Positions 12,945-21,817 are shown, counted from the stretch's first letter. The stretch is DNA of 64,000 nt from Pseudarthrobacter sp. NIBRBAC000502770 (GCF_006517815.1 NZ_CP041198.1:4216001-4280000), one strand, 5' to 3'. Numbers and translations are program-made. Notes: generated by a model not told the origin, from the letters alone.

Positions 12945-13748
12945 ATGGCCAGGCGCAGCAATCCCGCAGTACGAATCGCACAGGAAACCGCCCATAACGC
13001 AATGTTCGATGCCGAGGGCAAGCCCAAGCCCGGCGTCCACAACATGCTCCTGAAGGCAGTGCAGATCCAGCGGCCCTTGGTGGTGGCCTATATCCGCCGG
13101 CTCCAGAAGAAGCATCCGCGGGCTACCGCAGCGCAGCTCGCAGACATCGCGGAGCGTGACTACCTTAGGGCGGTGGCCGGCGGAGGTGCCTTGGTGGGCG
13201 CCACCGCCGTCGTCCCGGGCGTGGGTACCGTCGCGTCGCTGGGACTATCTGCGGCCGCGACGGTTGGCTTCCTGGAGGCGACAGCCCTCTATGCGACGTC
13301 GCTGGCCGAGCTCCACGGCATTCGCCTCACCAACCCGGAGAAAGCCGGCACCATGGTCATGGCCATCATGCTGGGCGAGGAAGGAACTGCCCTGCTGGGA
13401 ACCCTGAGCGGTCAGGCGGCCGGCGGAGCAAAGCCCGCGGACGTCTGGGGAAACGTGCTGTCCAGGTCCTCGATCCCGGGATTCGGCAGCGTCCGGAAGC
13501 GGATCCAGAACGCCTTCCTCAAGAACCTGCTCAAGCGGCAGGGCACCGCGCTGTTCGGACGGGCCTTGCCCTTCGGCATAGGGGCGGTTGTGGGCGGAGC
13601 CGGTAACCTCGTGATGGGCCGTGCAGTGGCCAAGAACGCCCGGGAGGCGTTCGGACCCATGCCGGACACCATCCCCGGGGAGCTGACCGCGGCTGCCGGG
13701 CCGGACAACCTGACCCTGGAAGGCAACATCCTTGGATCTCAACGCTGA
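12945..13748 (+). CDS. Unknown glycine-rich hydrophobic-core protein
   Basis: I do not recognise this 267-residue protein. It has a basic N-terminus, an alanine- and glycine-rich hydrophobic stretch (about residues 80-120, including VGATAVVPGVGTVASLG) and a second hydrophobic patch with ALFGRALPFGIGAVVGGAGN near the C-terminus. It could be membrane-associated and is loosely reminiscent of the EcsC family, but I would not name it. The ATG at 12945 has AAGGTG just upstream; an ATG at 12933 is also possible. Its 3' end overlaps pxpA by 17 bp. Confidence 0.7.
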   Translation: MARRSNPAVRIAQETAHNAMFDAEGKPKPGVHNMLLKAVQIQRPLVVAYIRRLQKKHPRATAAQLADIAERDYLRAVAGGGALVGATAVVPGVGTVASLGLSAAATVGFLEATALYATSLAELHGIRLTNPEKAGTMVMAIMLGEEGTALLGTLSGQAAGGAKPADVWGNVLSRSSIPGFGSVRKRIQNAFLKNLLKRQGTALFGRALPFGIGAVVGGAGNLVMGRAVAKNAREAFGPMPDTIPGELTAAAGPDNLTLEGNILGSQR

Positions 13749-14481
13749 CGTAGGCCAATCATTCGGTTCCTGGACCACGGGAGGCGATCCGGCGATGTTC
13801 CAGCTGGCCACCAGCGCCAACGTCGCGTGCGGCCTCCACGCGGGCGACCCCGTCACCATGCTGGACAGTTGCCGGGCCGCCTACGAACTGGACGTCACCG
13901 TGGGTGCGCACCTCGGCTACCGCGACATGGCCGGTTTTGGCCGCCGCTCGCTGGACATGAGCTTTGACGAGCTTTTCGGCGACGTGCTGTACCAGCTGGG
14001 CGCGCTCGACGGCGTCGCGCACGCCGTGGGTGCCTCGGTGGACTACGTGAAACCGCACGGTGCGCTGTATGACGCGGTGATCCACGACGCCGAGCAGGCT
14101 TCCGCGCTCGTGGCGGCCGTGAACGCCTATGATCCGGGGCTGCCCATCCTCGGATTCCCCCGCTCGGAGCTGTTGAAGCAGGCCAAGGAGGCCGGCCACC
14201 CTGTTTTCACCGAGGCCTACGCCGACCGTGCCTACTTTGCAGACGGAACCTTGGTGCCGCTGTCCGGGGAAGACGCCGTGTTGAACGACGTCGACACGAT
14301 CGTTGAGCGGGCCGTGCGGTTGGCAACAAAAGGCGAAGTGGTGGCGGTTGACGGTTCGGTGGTCCGGATCCAGCCGGACTCCCTGCGGCTGCCCGGCGGC
14401 AGCCCCGCAGCCTTGGAGGCGGCGTCCCGCATCCGGGCAGGTCTTGAGGCCGTAGGCGTGGAGCTGGAGGCCTTCGCGTAG
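13732..14481 (+). CDS. pxpA: 5-oxoprolinase subunit A (LamB/YcsF family)
   Basis: PxpA works with PxpB and PxpC to open 5-oxoproline to glutamate at the cost of ATP. The N-terminus DLNADVGQSFGSW, SANVACGLHAGDP, VGAHLGYRDMAGFGRR and KPHGALYD are all family hallmarks; 249 residues is a full-length protein. The start is TTG, within the end of the preceding gene, and begins at the conserved NADxG motif. No pxpB or pxpC is next to it, which is unusual since the three are often clustered; partners may be elsewhere. Confidence 0.92.
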   Translation: MDLNADVGQSFGSWTTGGDPAMFQLATSANVACGLHAGDPVTMLDSCRAAYELDVTVGAHLGYRDMAGFGRRSLDMSFDELFGDVLYQLGALDGVAHAVGASVDYVKPHGALYDAVIHDAEQASALVAAVNAYDPGLPILGFPRSELLKQAKEAGHPVFTEAYADRAYFADGTLVPLSGEDAVLNDVDTIVERAVRLATKGEVVAVDGSVVRIQPDSLRLPGGSPAALEAASRIRAGLEAVGVELEAFA

Positions 14482-14558
14482 AAGGCGGAGTTGCGCTTCT
14501 CACCCAGCGATTCAGGACCCAACGACTTCTAGCTCAGGCAGTGGTTAATCAAGGACTG

Positions 14559-14598
14559 CCGACCGTTGGACCAGGGGCCCACTGATTACCGACCGTTG
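14559..14598. repeat. Short direct repeat CCGACCGTTG, 30 bp apart
   Basis: CCGACCGTTG occurs at 14559-14568 and again at 14589-14598 in the gap between the convergent pxpA and HNH genes. It could be a remnant of an insertion or a paired binding site. Nothing else supports a function. Confidence 0.35.
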
Positions 14599-14690
14599 TA
14601 CTGTCCAGGGCTCGCATCATCCCGACGGCACTAATGGCGTCGCGAGGAGTTCGGCCCAGAGTGGATCGTCGGGGGAGAGGTCGCTGGGGT

Positions 14691-16247
14691 CTATTGACGC
14701 TTCGTCGTCGGGTTCCTACTGCGGGAGGTTCTCGAGGCTGGCCGCCCGGCCCGGCATTCACCGGGCACGGCCCATTGAAGTGGCGGTGGCAGGCTTCCCG
14801 GTGGCCAGTGGGTTGGTTCTGAATCCTGCTGGTCGGGGTTGTAGTGGCGCCCGGTGGGTGAGGTCCAGCCCGGTGGGTCCTTGCTTGTGGCCCGGCCGGG
14901 GGTCCATTGGCTGTGGTGTTTGAGCCGATGATGCTTACGGCAGAGCTGGGCCAGGTTGCTGACGTTGGTGGTGCCACCGTGTTCCCAGGCGGTGAGGTGG
15001 TCTGTCTCGTTGTCGGGGGTCTTGTTGGTGCAGCCGGGGAACGTGCATTGGGCATCGCGCAGCCTGATCCAGTGTTTGATGGACCTCGTCAGCCGGTAGT
15101 TTTTCCTGCCGATTTCCAGGGGCGCCCCGTCCCGCGGGTCGACGAGGACCCGGTAGAACGACTCCGCCCCACCAGCGACGAGTTTCCGGGCCATGGACGC
15201 CGGGATCGGGCCGAAACCATCGACGACTGCTGGTTCGTCGGTGAGGCCGAGAAGCGCGAATACCGGCACGGTGACCAGCACGTCGGCCCGCGGGGTGGGG
15301 ACCTTACCGATCCCTGTGACAGCTTGTGTGACCGAACCCTGTGTGCCCGGGGCGCTGGGATCGAGCACGTCTTCGCCGGCGCCGGCGGCGGTTTCCTCGG
15401 CGCTGGGCGTCATACCGGCGCCGAGGAGGAGGCTGGCGGCGATGTCGGGGCGGAGCTGGGTGAGCGTGCGGGGTTCGTTGGGGCCCTGGAGGCCGCGGGC
15501 GGTGGCGGTGGTCCGGTTCCAGATGGCGCACGCGGTATCGCCGGGAAGGTAGAGGGAGATCCAGGCCATGCCGTCCCGGTCCGGGGTGTACTCCATCCGA
15601 CGATCCGCCAAACCCTTGACATGGCGCTTCTCGATCGATTCCGGATGATGGCGTTCCCGCCAGCCCCGGACCTTGGCCCGGAACCGGGACGGGACCAGGT
15701 CACCGGGGGCCGCGCCACGGGCCGGGTTTGGGGCGTCAGGGTCGAAGAAATGCGCCACCAAACCTGCAGCTCCGGCAGAGGTCAACCCCTCGGTCTCGTC
15801 CGCTACGACCTTCGCGTGTTGCCACGACACCGCACCTCCAGCCAAGGCCTCGAACACCGGCGGCAGGGAACAGATCCGCCGGGACTGGTCCACGAACGCG
15901 GCCGCGGCCCCGGAGCTGATGGTCAAAACCCCGGCAATTTCCTCCACGGCCGACATCTCCGCGTAGGTGCGGTCCTCCACGGACGCGTCAGCCGGGGTCA
16001 TGGCCTCCTGAAACCCGACGGCCTCGGCAGCGTACCGCGCTTTCATCGCCGCCAGCTGCGCCTCCAGGCAAGCAGTGAGCTCCAGCCGTTCCAACCGGAT
16101 CTCATACCGCCGCTGCAACACGTCAACACCAGCACCAACGCCGACCCCGGTAGCCAGGAAAGCGTCCTCCCGCTCCAGCGCATCCAGGGCAGCAACAGAG
16201 ACGCCAATACCTTCCGATATCGCTGCCCGGTCCGTGCTGTTTCCCAT
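14691..16247 (-). CDS. DUF222 / HNH endonuclease protein, copy 1
   Basis: The 518-residue protein has an N-terminal DUF222 (13E12-type) region and a C-terminal HNH nuclease domain: RDAQCTFPGCTNKTPDNETDHLTAWEHGGTTNVSNLAQLCRKHHRLKH carries the zinc cysteines and the catalytic histidines (first 20 residues and key Cys/His pattern visible near residues 420-470). The function of such genes in actinobacteria is not established; in mycobacteria related 13E12 sequences are repeat elements and a phage insertion target. A close paralogue lies at 60689 in the opposite orientation and the similarity continues upstream. Start chosen at MGNSTDR, where the paralogues align. Confidence 0.88.
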   Translation of the reverse strand: MGNSTDRAAISEGIGVSVAALDALEREDAFLATGVGVGAGVDVLQRRYEIRLERLELTACLEAQLAAMKARYAAEAVGFQEAMTPADASVEDRTYAEMSAVEEIAGVLTISSGAAAAFVDQSRRICSLPPVFEALAGGAVSWQHAKVVADETEGLTSAGAAGLVAHFFDPDAPNPARGAAPGDLVPSRFRAKVRGWRERHHPESIEKRHVKGLADRRMEYTPDRDGMAWISLYLPGDTACAIWNRTTATARGLQGPNEPRTLTQLRPDIAASLLLGAGMTPSAEETAAGAGEDVLDPSAPGTQGSVTQAVTGIGKVPTPRADVLVTVPVFALLGLTDEPAVVDGFGPIPASMARKLVAGGAESFYRVLVDPRDGAPLEIGRKNYRLTRSIKHWIRLRDAQCTFPGCTNKTPDNETDHLTAWEHGGTTNVSNLAQLCRKHHRLKHHSQWTPGRATSKDPPGWTSPTGRHYNPDQQDSEPTHWPPGSLPPPLQWAVPGECRAGRPASRTSRSRNPTTKRQ

Positions 16248-16330
16248 ACCGACATCATCGCGCGACCCACTGACATTCTGACCGGCTGCCAGTGAGCACC
16301 AAAGCCGCGTGCCGTCGTCGTACGCATTCC

Positions 16331-16390
16331 CGCTGCGCAGGCTCCTCCCCGCACCCCGAATATGCGGCACGAAAAGGAATTTGCGCAGCG
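16331..16390 (-). repeat. 60-bp nested hairpin upstream of DUF222-HNH copy 1
   Basis: In the sense (minus) orientation the outer arms are CGCTGCGCA and TGCGCAGCG, nine base pairs, perfect. Inside, after five bases on each side, lie CTTTTCGT and GCGGGGAG, which pair completely if G-U is allowed, around a 16-nt loop. The geometry 9-5-8-16-8-5-9 is identical to the element at 60513-60572. It ends 83 nt before the HNH start and begins 16 bp after the DUF445 stop. Confidence 0.75.
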
Positions 16391-16406
16391 AAAGATCCCG
16401 AAGGGG

Positions 16407-17768
16407 CTACCCAAAAATCAGTTGCGCCACCGTGAAGATCGCCAGCCCGGCCAGGGACCCCACCACGGTGCCGTTAATGCGGATGAACTGCAGGTCCTTG
16501 CCTACCTGGAGCTCGATCTTCTGCGAGGTTTCCTCGGCATCCCACCGCGCCACGGTGTCCGTAATAACGCCGGCGATGTCCGAACGGTAGGTGCGGACCA
16601 AGTACCCGGCGGCGTCACCGATCCATGCGTTGACCTTCCCGGCCAGTTCGGGGTCGTCCACGAGCCGTGACCCAAAGTCGCGCACCGCGGCCTTGAACTT
16701 GATGGTGAGTTCGCTGTCCGGATCATCCACGGCACCCAGCAGCGCGTTCTTGACCGTGCCCCAGGTCCGGGAAGCGAGCTCGCGCACCTCGGGATCACCC
16801 AACACCTGCGCCTTGATGTCCTCCGCGCGGGCAATCATCGCCGGATCGTGCTGCAGGTCCTGGGCGAGGTCGTTCAGGTATTTGTCGATCGACTGGCGCA
16901 CCTGGTGGCGGGGATCGGCCTGTACCGCGCGCACGAACTTGAGGATTTCGAGGTAGACCTTGTCGCCCACCAGGCCGTCCACGAACTGCGGAACCCAGGT
17001 GGGGGAGCGGTCGGACACCAGACGGGTGACGGTCTCGTGGTTGTCATCCACCCAGTCCGCGGCGCGGTCCACCAGCAGGTCCACCAGCGTGTGGTGGTGC
17101 CCGTCGTGGAAGACCCGCTCCGCCAGCCTGCCCACCGGCGGCCCCCACGGCGGAGCGAGGAGATGCTTGCGGACCATGCCCTCAATGACGGCCTGGACGT
17201 CGTCGTCATTCAAAACCTTGAACGCGCCACGGATCACCGCGGCACCTTCCTTGGCCACCCGGTCGGCGCCACCGGGCGCTGCCAGCCAAACACCTGCCCG
17301 GCGGGCAATGTTGACGCTGGCCAGCTTGTCCTGGACCACCTGCTCGGAGAGGAAGTTGGTCTCCACGAACTCGCCCAGGGAGGCGCCGATCTGGTCCTTG
17401 CGGCGCGGAATGATGGCGGTGTGCGGAATCTTGATGCCCATGGGGTACTTGAACAGGGCCGTCACAGCGAACCAGTCGGCCAGTGCGCCCACCATGCCGC
17501 CCTCAGCCGCCGCACGAACGTACTGCAGCCACGGATACTCCTTCTGCAGGGCGAACGCGAAGACAAAGATCACGGCCATGGCGATCAGCAGGCCTAGCGC
17601 CAGCAACTTCATTTTCCGCAGCGCTGCCACCTTTTCGGCGTCACCGGCACCAAGCTGGCGGCTTACGACGGCGCCTGCCGCCATAGTGCCCGGCCGCGGC
17701 TCCCGCGCTGGTTCGGCGGGTGCTTCCTGCGTGGTTGGCCCAGTGGTTGCCTCAGAGTTCACCTGCAT
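16407..17768 (-). CDS. DUF445 family membrane protein
   Basis: The 453-residue protein has a hydrophilic N-terminal tail, a transmembrane segment at about residues 53-73 (LLALGLLIAMAVIFVFAFAL), the family signature EGGMVGALADWFAVTALFKYPMG, a long helical middle, and a final hydrophobic segment (GSLAGLAIFTVAQLIFG). This layout is standard for DUF445 (YjiN/YheB-like), whose function is unknown. It is divergent from the glycerophosphodiesterase at 17818 and shares a very short promoter region with it. Confidence 0.9.
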   Translation of the reverse strand: MQVNSEATTGPTTQEAPAEPAREPRPGTMAAGAVVSRQLGAGDAEKVAALRKMKLLALGLLIAMAVIFVFAFALQKEYPWLQYVRAAAEGGMVGALADWFAVTALFKYPMGIKIPHTAIIPRRKDQIGASLGEFVETNFLSEQVVQDKLASVNIARRAGVWLAAPGGADRVAKEGAAVIRGAFKVLNDDDVQAVIEGMVRKHLLAPPWGPPVGRLAERVFHDGHHHTLVDLLVDRAADWVDDNHETVTRLVSDRSPTWVPQFVDGLVGDKVYLEILKFVRAVQADPRHQVRQSIDKYLNDLAQDLQHDPAMIARAEDIKAQVLGDPEVRELASRTWGTVKNALLGAVDDPDSELTIKFKAAVRDFGSRLVDDPELAGKVNAWIGDAAGYLVRTYRSDIAGVITDTVARWDAEETSQKIELQVGKDLQFIRINGTVVGSLAGLAIFTVAQLIFG

Positions 17769-17817
17769 GTGCCAAGCCTAGCCCTGAAGGCGGGGACCAG
17801 TCGGCTACCGTGTGTCC

Positions 17818-18717
17818 ATGACAATTGACGAGTCAGTGCCGCAGCGGCCGCTGGTCTTTGCCCACCGCGGTTCCAGCGGCACGTATGCCGAACACACCCG
17901 CGCCGCCTACCTCCAGGCCCTGGCCGACGGCGCGGACGGAGTGGAGTGCGACGTCCACCTGACGCGCGACCAGCACGTGGTCCTGCTCCATGACGCCAAC
18001 CTGGACCGCACGTCGGACGGCACAGGTCCGGTGGCCGAGCGGACGCTGGAGGAGTTGCGCCAGCTGGACTTCTCGTCCTGGAAAGGCGTCCGGATCCCCG
18101 AAACGTTCGGGGCACGCTCCGAACAGCTCCTGACCCTTCCGGAACTGCTGGACATCCTTCGCGGCGCGGGCCGGCCCATAAAACTCGCCATCGAGCTCAA
18201 GCATCCCAGCCCGTACCAGCTCAAACTGGAGGACCGGGTCCTGGAGGTGCTCCGCAGCGAGGGCTGGGAACCGCAAAGCTCAACCGTGGACAACGTGGCC
18301 GTGACCTTCATGAGCTTCAGCCCGGATTCAGTCCGCCACCTGCTCCTCTCCGTACCGCCGCAATATATTTGCCAGCTGGTGGACGACCTCACCATCCATG
18401 AAATCCGTGGCGGCCTGGGGGTTGGGCCGATTACCGGCGGGGCCATCGCGAACCTGATGAAAGCCACCCAGTTGGAGGGCGAACGGATCCTGGATGACTG
18501 CGAGGTGGGCATGGCCGGCCCCGGCATCGAATACGTCAGGGAACGCCCTGAAACAGTCCGCCGCTGGCTGGACTCCGGCCGCCGCTTCAGGGTGTGGACC
18601 GTGGACTCCCCTGAGGACGTGTCGCTCTGCCGGGAATTGGGCATCCAGGAGATCACCTCAAACGTGCCGGCGCGTGTCTTGGAACAGCTCCACGCGGCCG
18701 CACCGCAGGGAAAGTAG
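17818..18717 (+). CDS. Glycerophosphodiester phosphodiesterase
   Basis: Hydrolyses glycerophosphodiesters to glycerol-3-phosphate and an alcohol. The 299-residue protein begins with the GDPD motif VFAHRGSSGTYAEHTRAAY, followed by the metal ligands in DGVECDVHLTRDQHVVLLHD and the conserved ELKHP. There is no signal peptide, so it is cytoplasmic. The ATG at 17818 is preferred over a GTG six bases upstream. Next to it, after 7 bp, lies a CoA-transferase gene. Confidence 0.92.
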   Translation: MTIDESVPQRPLVFAHRGSSGTYAEHTRAAYLQALADGADGVECDVHLTRDQHVVLLHDANLDRTSDGTGPVAERTLEELRQLDFSSWKGVRIPETFGARSEQLLTLPELLDILRGAGRPIKLAIELKHPSPYQLKLEDRVLEVLRSEGWEPQSSTVDNVAVTFMSFSPDSVRHLLLSVPPQYICQLVDDLTIHEIRGGLGVGPITGGAIANLMKATQLEGERILDDCEVGMAGPGIEYVRERPETVRRWLDSGRRFRVWTVDSPEDVSLCRELGIQEITSNVPARVLEQLHAAAPQGK

Positions 18718-18724
18718 CGCGGAC

Positions 18725-20116
18725 ATGGGCGCCCGCGGCATGCCCGCCGCGCCCCGGTGGTGGGCGGGGAAGCTCGACGTCGAAGGCTTGGCGCTGCAGT
18801 CGGTGGAAGCCGCGGCCCAGGCGCTGAACCTGTACTCAGGGATGCCGGGCCGTTTCAGCACCACAACCGAACTGACAGCGGCCGCCTTCGATTCCTTCGG
18901 GCACCTCCGGATTGCGGGGCGCAAGCCGCAGGGCTTCGCGCCCCTGTCCGGCTTCCGGAAGACCGCTGACGGCTGGATCCGGCTTCACGCCAACTACCCC
19001 CACCATGAGCAGCGGCTCCTGCACGCGCTGGCTGCCACTGGCGCGGAGGATGTGGACAGGAAACTCCGCTCCATGGCCGCGCTGGACGCCGAGGCCGCAA
19101 TCCAGGAACAGGGAGGGATAGCCGCGGCCGTCCGGACCCGCAGTGAATGGCTCGCAACCGACATGGGTCGGGCGGCCGGCTCGGGACCATGGATTGCGGT
19201 GGAGCATGCGGACGGCACCACCGGTGGCTTGGGACTGCGGGAAGCTGCAGAAGGAGCAGGCGCCGCTTCCGGGGCGGGACGCGGCGCCAGGGACCTGCCG
19301 CTGGCCGGGCTGCGGGTGCTGGACCTGACGCGGGTCATCGCCGGCCCAGTCGCTACCCGGCTGCTGGCCGCGCTCGGGGCAGACGTCCTGCGGATCGACC
19401 CGCCTGCCTTTCCCGAGATCCAGGACCAGTTCGTGGACACGGCGTTCGGAAAGCGCAGTGCCGTACTCGACCTGGGGCAGGCGGCAAGCCAGGGAAACCT
19501 CCAGCAACTCCTGGCCGGCGCGGATGCCGTGGTCACCGGCTACCGGCACGGTGCCCTGGACCGTTTTGGCCTCAGCGGGCGGGAGCTGCTGGCAGCCCGT
19601 CCGGAACTGGTAGTGGTCACCTTGGACAGTTGGGGAAGCGCGGGGCCCTGGAGCGGCCTGCGCGGCTTCGACAGTATTGTCCAGGCCGCCTGCGGAATCG
19701 CCAGCACTTACGGCATGGAGGACGACGGCGGGTGGCGCCCGGGTGCGCTGCCGGTCCAGGCGCTGGACCATGCCACCGGCTATGGGGTGGCGGCGGCCGC
19801 AGTCCGCCTCCTGGCCGCCCGCCGCCGGACCGGGTTGGGCGGTGCCGCGCACCTGTCGCTGGTGCGTACCGCGGACGAGCTGTTTTCCCTGGCCGGTGGG
19901 CAAGACCCTGACAGCATGAGTGGCCCAACCAGCACGGAAAGCCCTGCTGGACTGCGCACCCCAGAATACCGGTCCGTGGCCAGCAGCTATGGGGAGCTGA
20001 GCTACGTTGGGCCGCCCCTGCTTGACGCGGGACACCCCCTGGATTTTCAGTCACCGCCGCCACCATATGGCAGCTCGCAGCCTGCCTGGCTGGAAGGCCG
20101 GGCAGCGCAGCCGTGA
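18725..20116 (+). CDS. CaiB/BaiF (class III) CoA-transferase family protein
   Basis: The protein has 463 residues. The second half carries the family III signature LAGLRVLDLTRVIAGPVATRLLAALGADVLRID and the lower-conservation RFGLSGRELLAARPELVVVTLDSWGSAGPW. The first ~190 residues look like a diverged copy of the C-terminal half of such enzymes (PHHEQRLLHAL, AAVRTRSEWLA), so the domain order appears rearranged relative to ordinary class III proteins. The usual catalytic aspartate region is weak, and substrate is unknown. It starts 7 bp after the GDPD gene and overlaps the DoxX-like gene by four bases. Confidence 0.82.
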   Translation: MGARGMPAAPRWWAGKLDVEGLALQSVEAAAQALNLYSGMPGRFSTTTELTAAAFDSFGHLRIAGRKPQGFAPLSGFRKTADGWIRLHANYPHHEQRLLHALAATGAEDVDRKLRSMAALDAEAAIQEQGGIAAAVRTRSEWLATDMGRAAGSGPWIAVEHADGTTGGLGLREAAEGAGAASGAGRGARDLPLAGLRVLDLTRVIAGPVATRLLAALGADVLRIDPPAFPEIQDQFVDTAFGKRSAVLDLGQAASQGNLQQLLAGADAVVTGYRHGALDRFGLSGRELLAARPELVVVTLDSWGSAGPWSGLRGFDSIVQAACGIASTYGMEDDGGWRPGALPVQALDHATGYGVAAAAVRLLAARRRTGLGGAAHLSLVRTADELFSLAGGQDPDSMSGPTSTESPAGLRTPEYRSVASSYGELSYVGPPLLDAGHPLDFQSPPPPYGSSQPAWLEGRAAQP

Positions 20117-20712
20117 GGCCGTCGCCGCTGTGCCCTAGCGCCGGTTTCCGGGCCGCGCTGTGGCTGTGGTTGAGTGGTTCCATGTCTTTTCCCAGGTCCG
20201 GCACCGCTGCTAAGGGCTTGTCCGGTCCGTTCCGATCCATCCACGTCCCGGCCCTGCGGCATCTGTCCGCAGCGGCCATGGGAGCCCTTCTCCTGGCCAG
20301 CGCAGGCAAGCATTTCCGGGACCCAGGTTTTTACCGGGACGTCGTTCCCGGGTACCTGTGCCGGCAGGACGCGGTGCCGGGCGAACCCCGCAGCAGCACA
20401 GCCCAGCGTCCTTGGGCCGTCCTGTCCCGGGATGAATGGATCGCCCTGAGCGGTCTGCTGGAGCTCGCCGCCGCCGTCGGAATCCTGCTCCCACCCACCC
20501 GAAAGCCCACAGCCACTGCCCTCACCGCCATGTTCACGGCATTCCTGGCCGGGCATGTTGATGCCCTCCTGGGGGCGTACGGGCCGCAGGGCACACCCCG
20601 CCGGCGGAAGATCCATGCCGTGCGGCTTCCCCTCCAGGCGCCGCTGATCATGTGGGCCTGGAGCCTGCGAAAAGCCGCCGTGCCCGCGGTCAACCCGGGA
20701 AGCCGGGGGTGA
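20113..20712 (+). CDS. DoxX-like membrane protein
   Basis: 199 residues with about four hydrophobic segments. The pattern GALLLASAGKHFRDPGFYRDVVPGYL, then LSGLLELAAAVGILLPPTRKPTATALT, resembles DoxX/DoxD-like membrane proteins, which are poorly characterised. The first ~45 residues after the GTG are not family-like, so translation may begin later (for instance the ATG at 20182 or 20278). It overlaps its neighbours by GTGA on both sides, so it is translated in a chain with the CoA-transferase and azlC. Confidence 0.72.
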   Translation: MRPSPLCPSAGFRAALWLWLSGSMSFPRSGTAAKGLSGPFRSIHVPALRHLSAAAMGALLLASAGKHFRDPGFYRDVVPGYLCRQDAVPGEPRSSTAQRPWAVLSRDEWIALSGLLELAAAVGILLPPTRKPTATALTAMFTAFLAGHVDALLGAYGPQGTPRRRKIHAVRLPLQAPLIMWAWSLRKAAVPAVNPGSRG

Positions 20713-21509
20713 AGCTGCTGGCTTCGCCGGCGGTGAAGGTGGGCATCTCCATCAGTATTGCCACCGGTCTTTACGGCGTATCGTTCGGCGCGCTGGCGGT
20801 CACGTCCGGGCTCAACTTCTGGCAGACCATGGCGCTGAGCCTGCTCCTCTTCAGTGGCGGCTCCCAGTTCGCGTTCATCGGGGTGGTGTCCGGGGGCGGT
20901 TCAGGCGTTGCGGCGATGAGCGCGGCCACCCTCCTGGGCATGCGCAACGGCATCTACGGCATGCAGTTGAACGCGCTGCTCCGGCCCACCGGCTGGCGCA
21001 AGTACATCGGAGCGCAGCTGACCATCGACGAATCCACGGCCACCAGCACGGGCCAGACGGACCCGGACGAACAGCGCCGCGGCTTCTGGACCGCAGGCGT
21101 AGGGGTCTACCTACTGTGGAACATCTTCACGGCCGTGGGCGCGCTGGCCGGCAGCGGGTTGGGCGACCCCATGCAGTGGGGCCTTGACGGGGCCGCCGTC
21201 GCCGCCTTCCTGGCACTGCTCTGGCCCCGGCTCAAAGGACGCGAGCCGATCGCCATCGCGGTGGTTTGTGCAGTGGCCACGGTGGTTGCTGTCCCCTTTG
21301 TCCCGGCGGGCGTGCCCATCCTGGTGGCTGCGGTCGTTGCCGCGGTGGTGGGCTGGTTCAGCCACGGCCGCCGCGACGAAGGCCTTGAGCCGGACGTCGA
21401 ACCCTACGGCGACCACGGCCATCACCCGGGCGGCGCCCATCTCCGGGGCAGGAGCGTCCGCAGGGAAGCCGGCCGCAGGGGAGCTGCGGACCCGGAGGAG
21501 GGCAGGTGA
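20709..21509 (+). CDS. azlC: AzlC family branched-chain amino acid exporter, large subunit
   Basis: The 266-residue membrane protein is the AzlC/BrnF-type large subunit. Family features are GLYGVSFGALAV, LLLFSGGSQFAFIGV and LLGMRNGIYGMQLN near the N-terminus, followed by more membrane helices and a hydrophilic, histidine-containing C-terminal tail. GTG start overlaps the preceding stop. It pairs with AzlD immediately downstream to export branched-chain amino acids or similar compounds; substrate is inferred from the family. Confidence 0.9.
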   Translation: MKLLASPAVKVGISISIATGLYGVSFGALAVTSGLNFWQTMALSLLLFSGGSQFAFIGVVSGGGSGVAAMSAATLLGMRNGIYGMQLNALLRPTGWRKYIGAQLTIDESTATSTGQTDPDEQRRGFWTAGVGVYLLWNIFTAVGALAGSGLGDPMQWGLDGAAVAAFLALLWPRLKGREPIAIAVVCAVATVVAVPFVPAGVPILVAAVVAAVVGWFSHGRRDEGLEPDVEPYGDHGHHPGGAHLRGRSVRREAGRRGAADPEEGR

Positions 21510-21817
21510 CTTTGTGGATCTGGCTGCTCATCGCCTGCGTGCTCGGCTACGCCTGGAAACTGGTGGGCTACTTCGTCCCCGCCAAATTCCTTGAGGATCC
21601 GCGCACCTCACGTGTCGCGGGAACAATGACTATCGGCCTGCTGGCCTCGCTGACGGTGGTGAACGCGGTGGTGTCGGGGCAGGGACTCGCCGCGGATGCC
21701 AGGCTGGGAGCGCTGGCCGCGGCCGCGATCGCCCTGGTACTGCGGGCTCCATTCCTGGTGGTGGTGATCGCCGGTGCCGGCACGGCGGCGCTGCTGAGGA
21801 TGCTGGGGTGGAGCTGA
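21506..21817 (+). CDS. azlD: AzlD family small subunit
   Basis: The 103-residue, four-helix membrane protein (WIWLLIACVLGYAWKLVGYFVP at the start, FLVVVIAGAGTAALLRML at the end) matches the AzlD/BrnE small subunit. The GTG start overlaps the azlC stop in GTGA, the usual pairing for this two-component exporter. Confidence 0.9.
   Translation: MTLWIWLLIACVLGYAWKLVGYFVPAKFLEDPRTSRVAGTMTIGLLASLTVVNAVVSGQGLAADARLGALAAAAIALVLRAPFLVVVIAGAGTAALLRMLGWS

Noticed and set aside
14907..16295. Plus-strand frame opposite DUF222-HNH copy 1, and a similar one at 61070-61975 opposite copy 2
   Set aside because: Mirrors of the HNH genes; they resemble each other only because the genes are paralogues.
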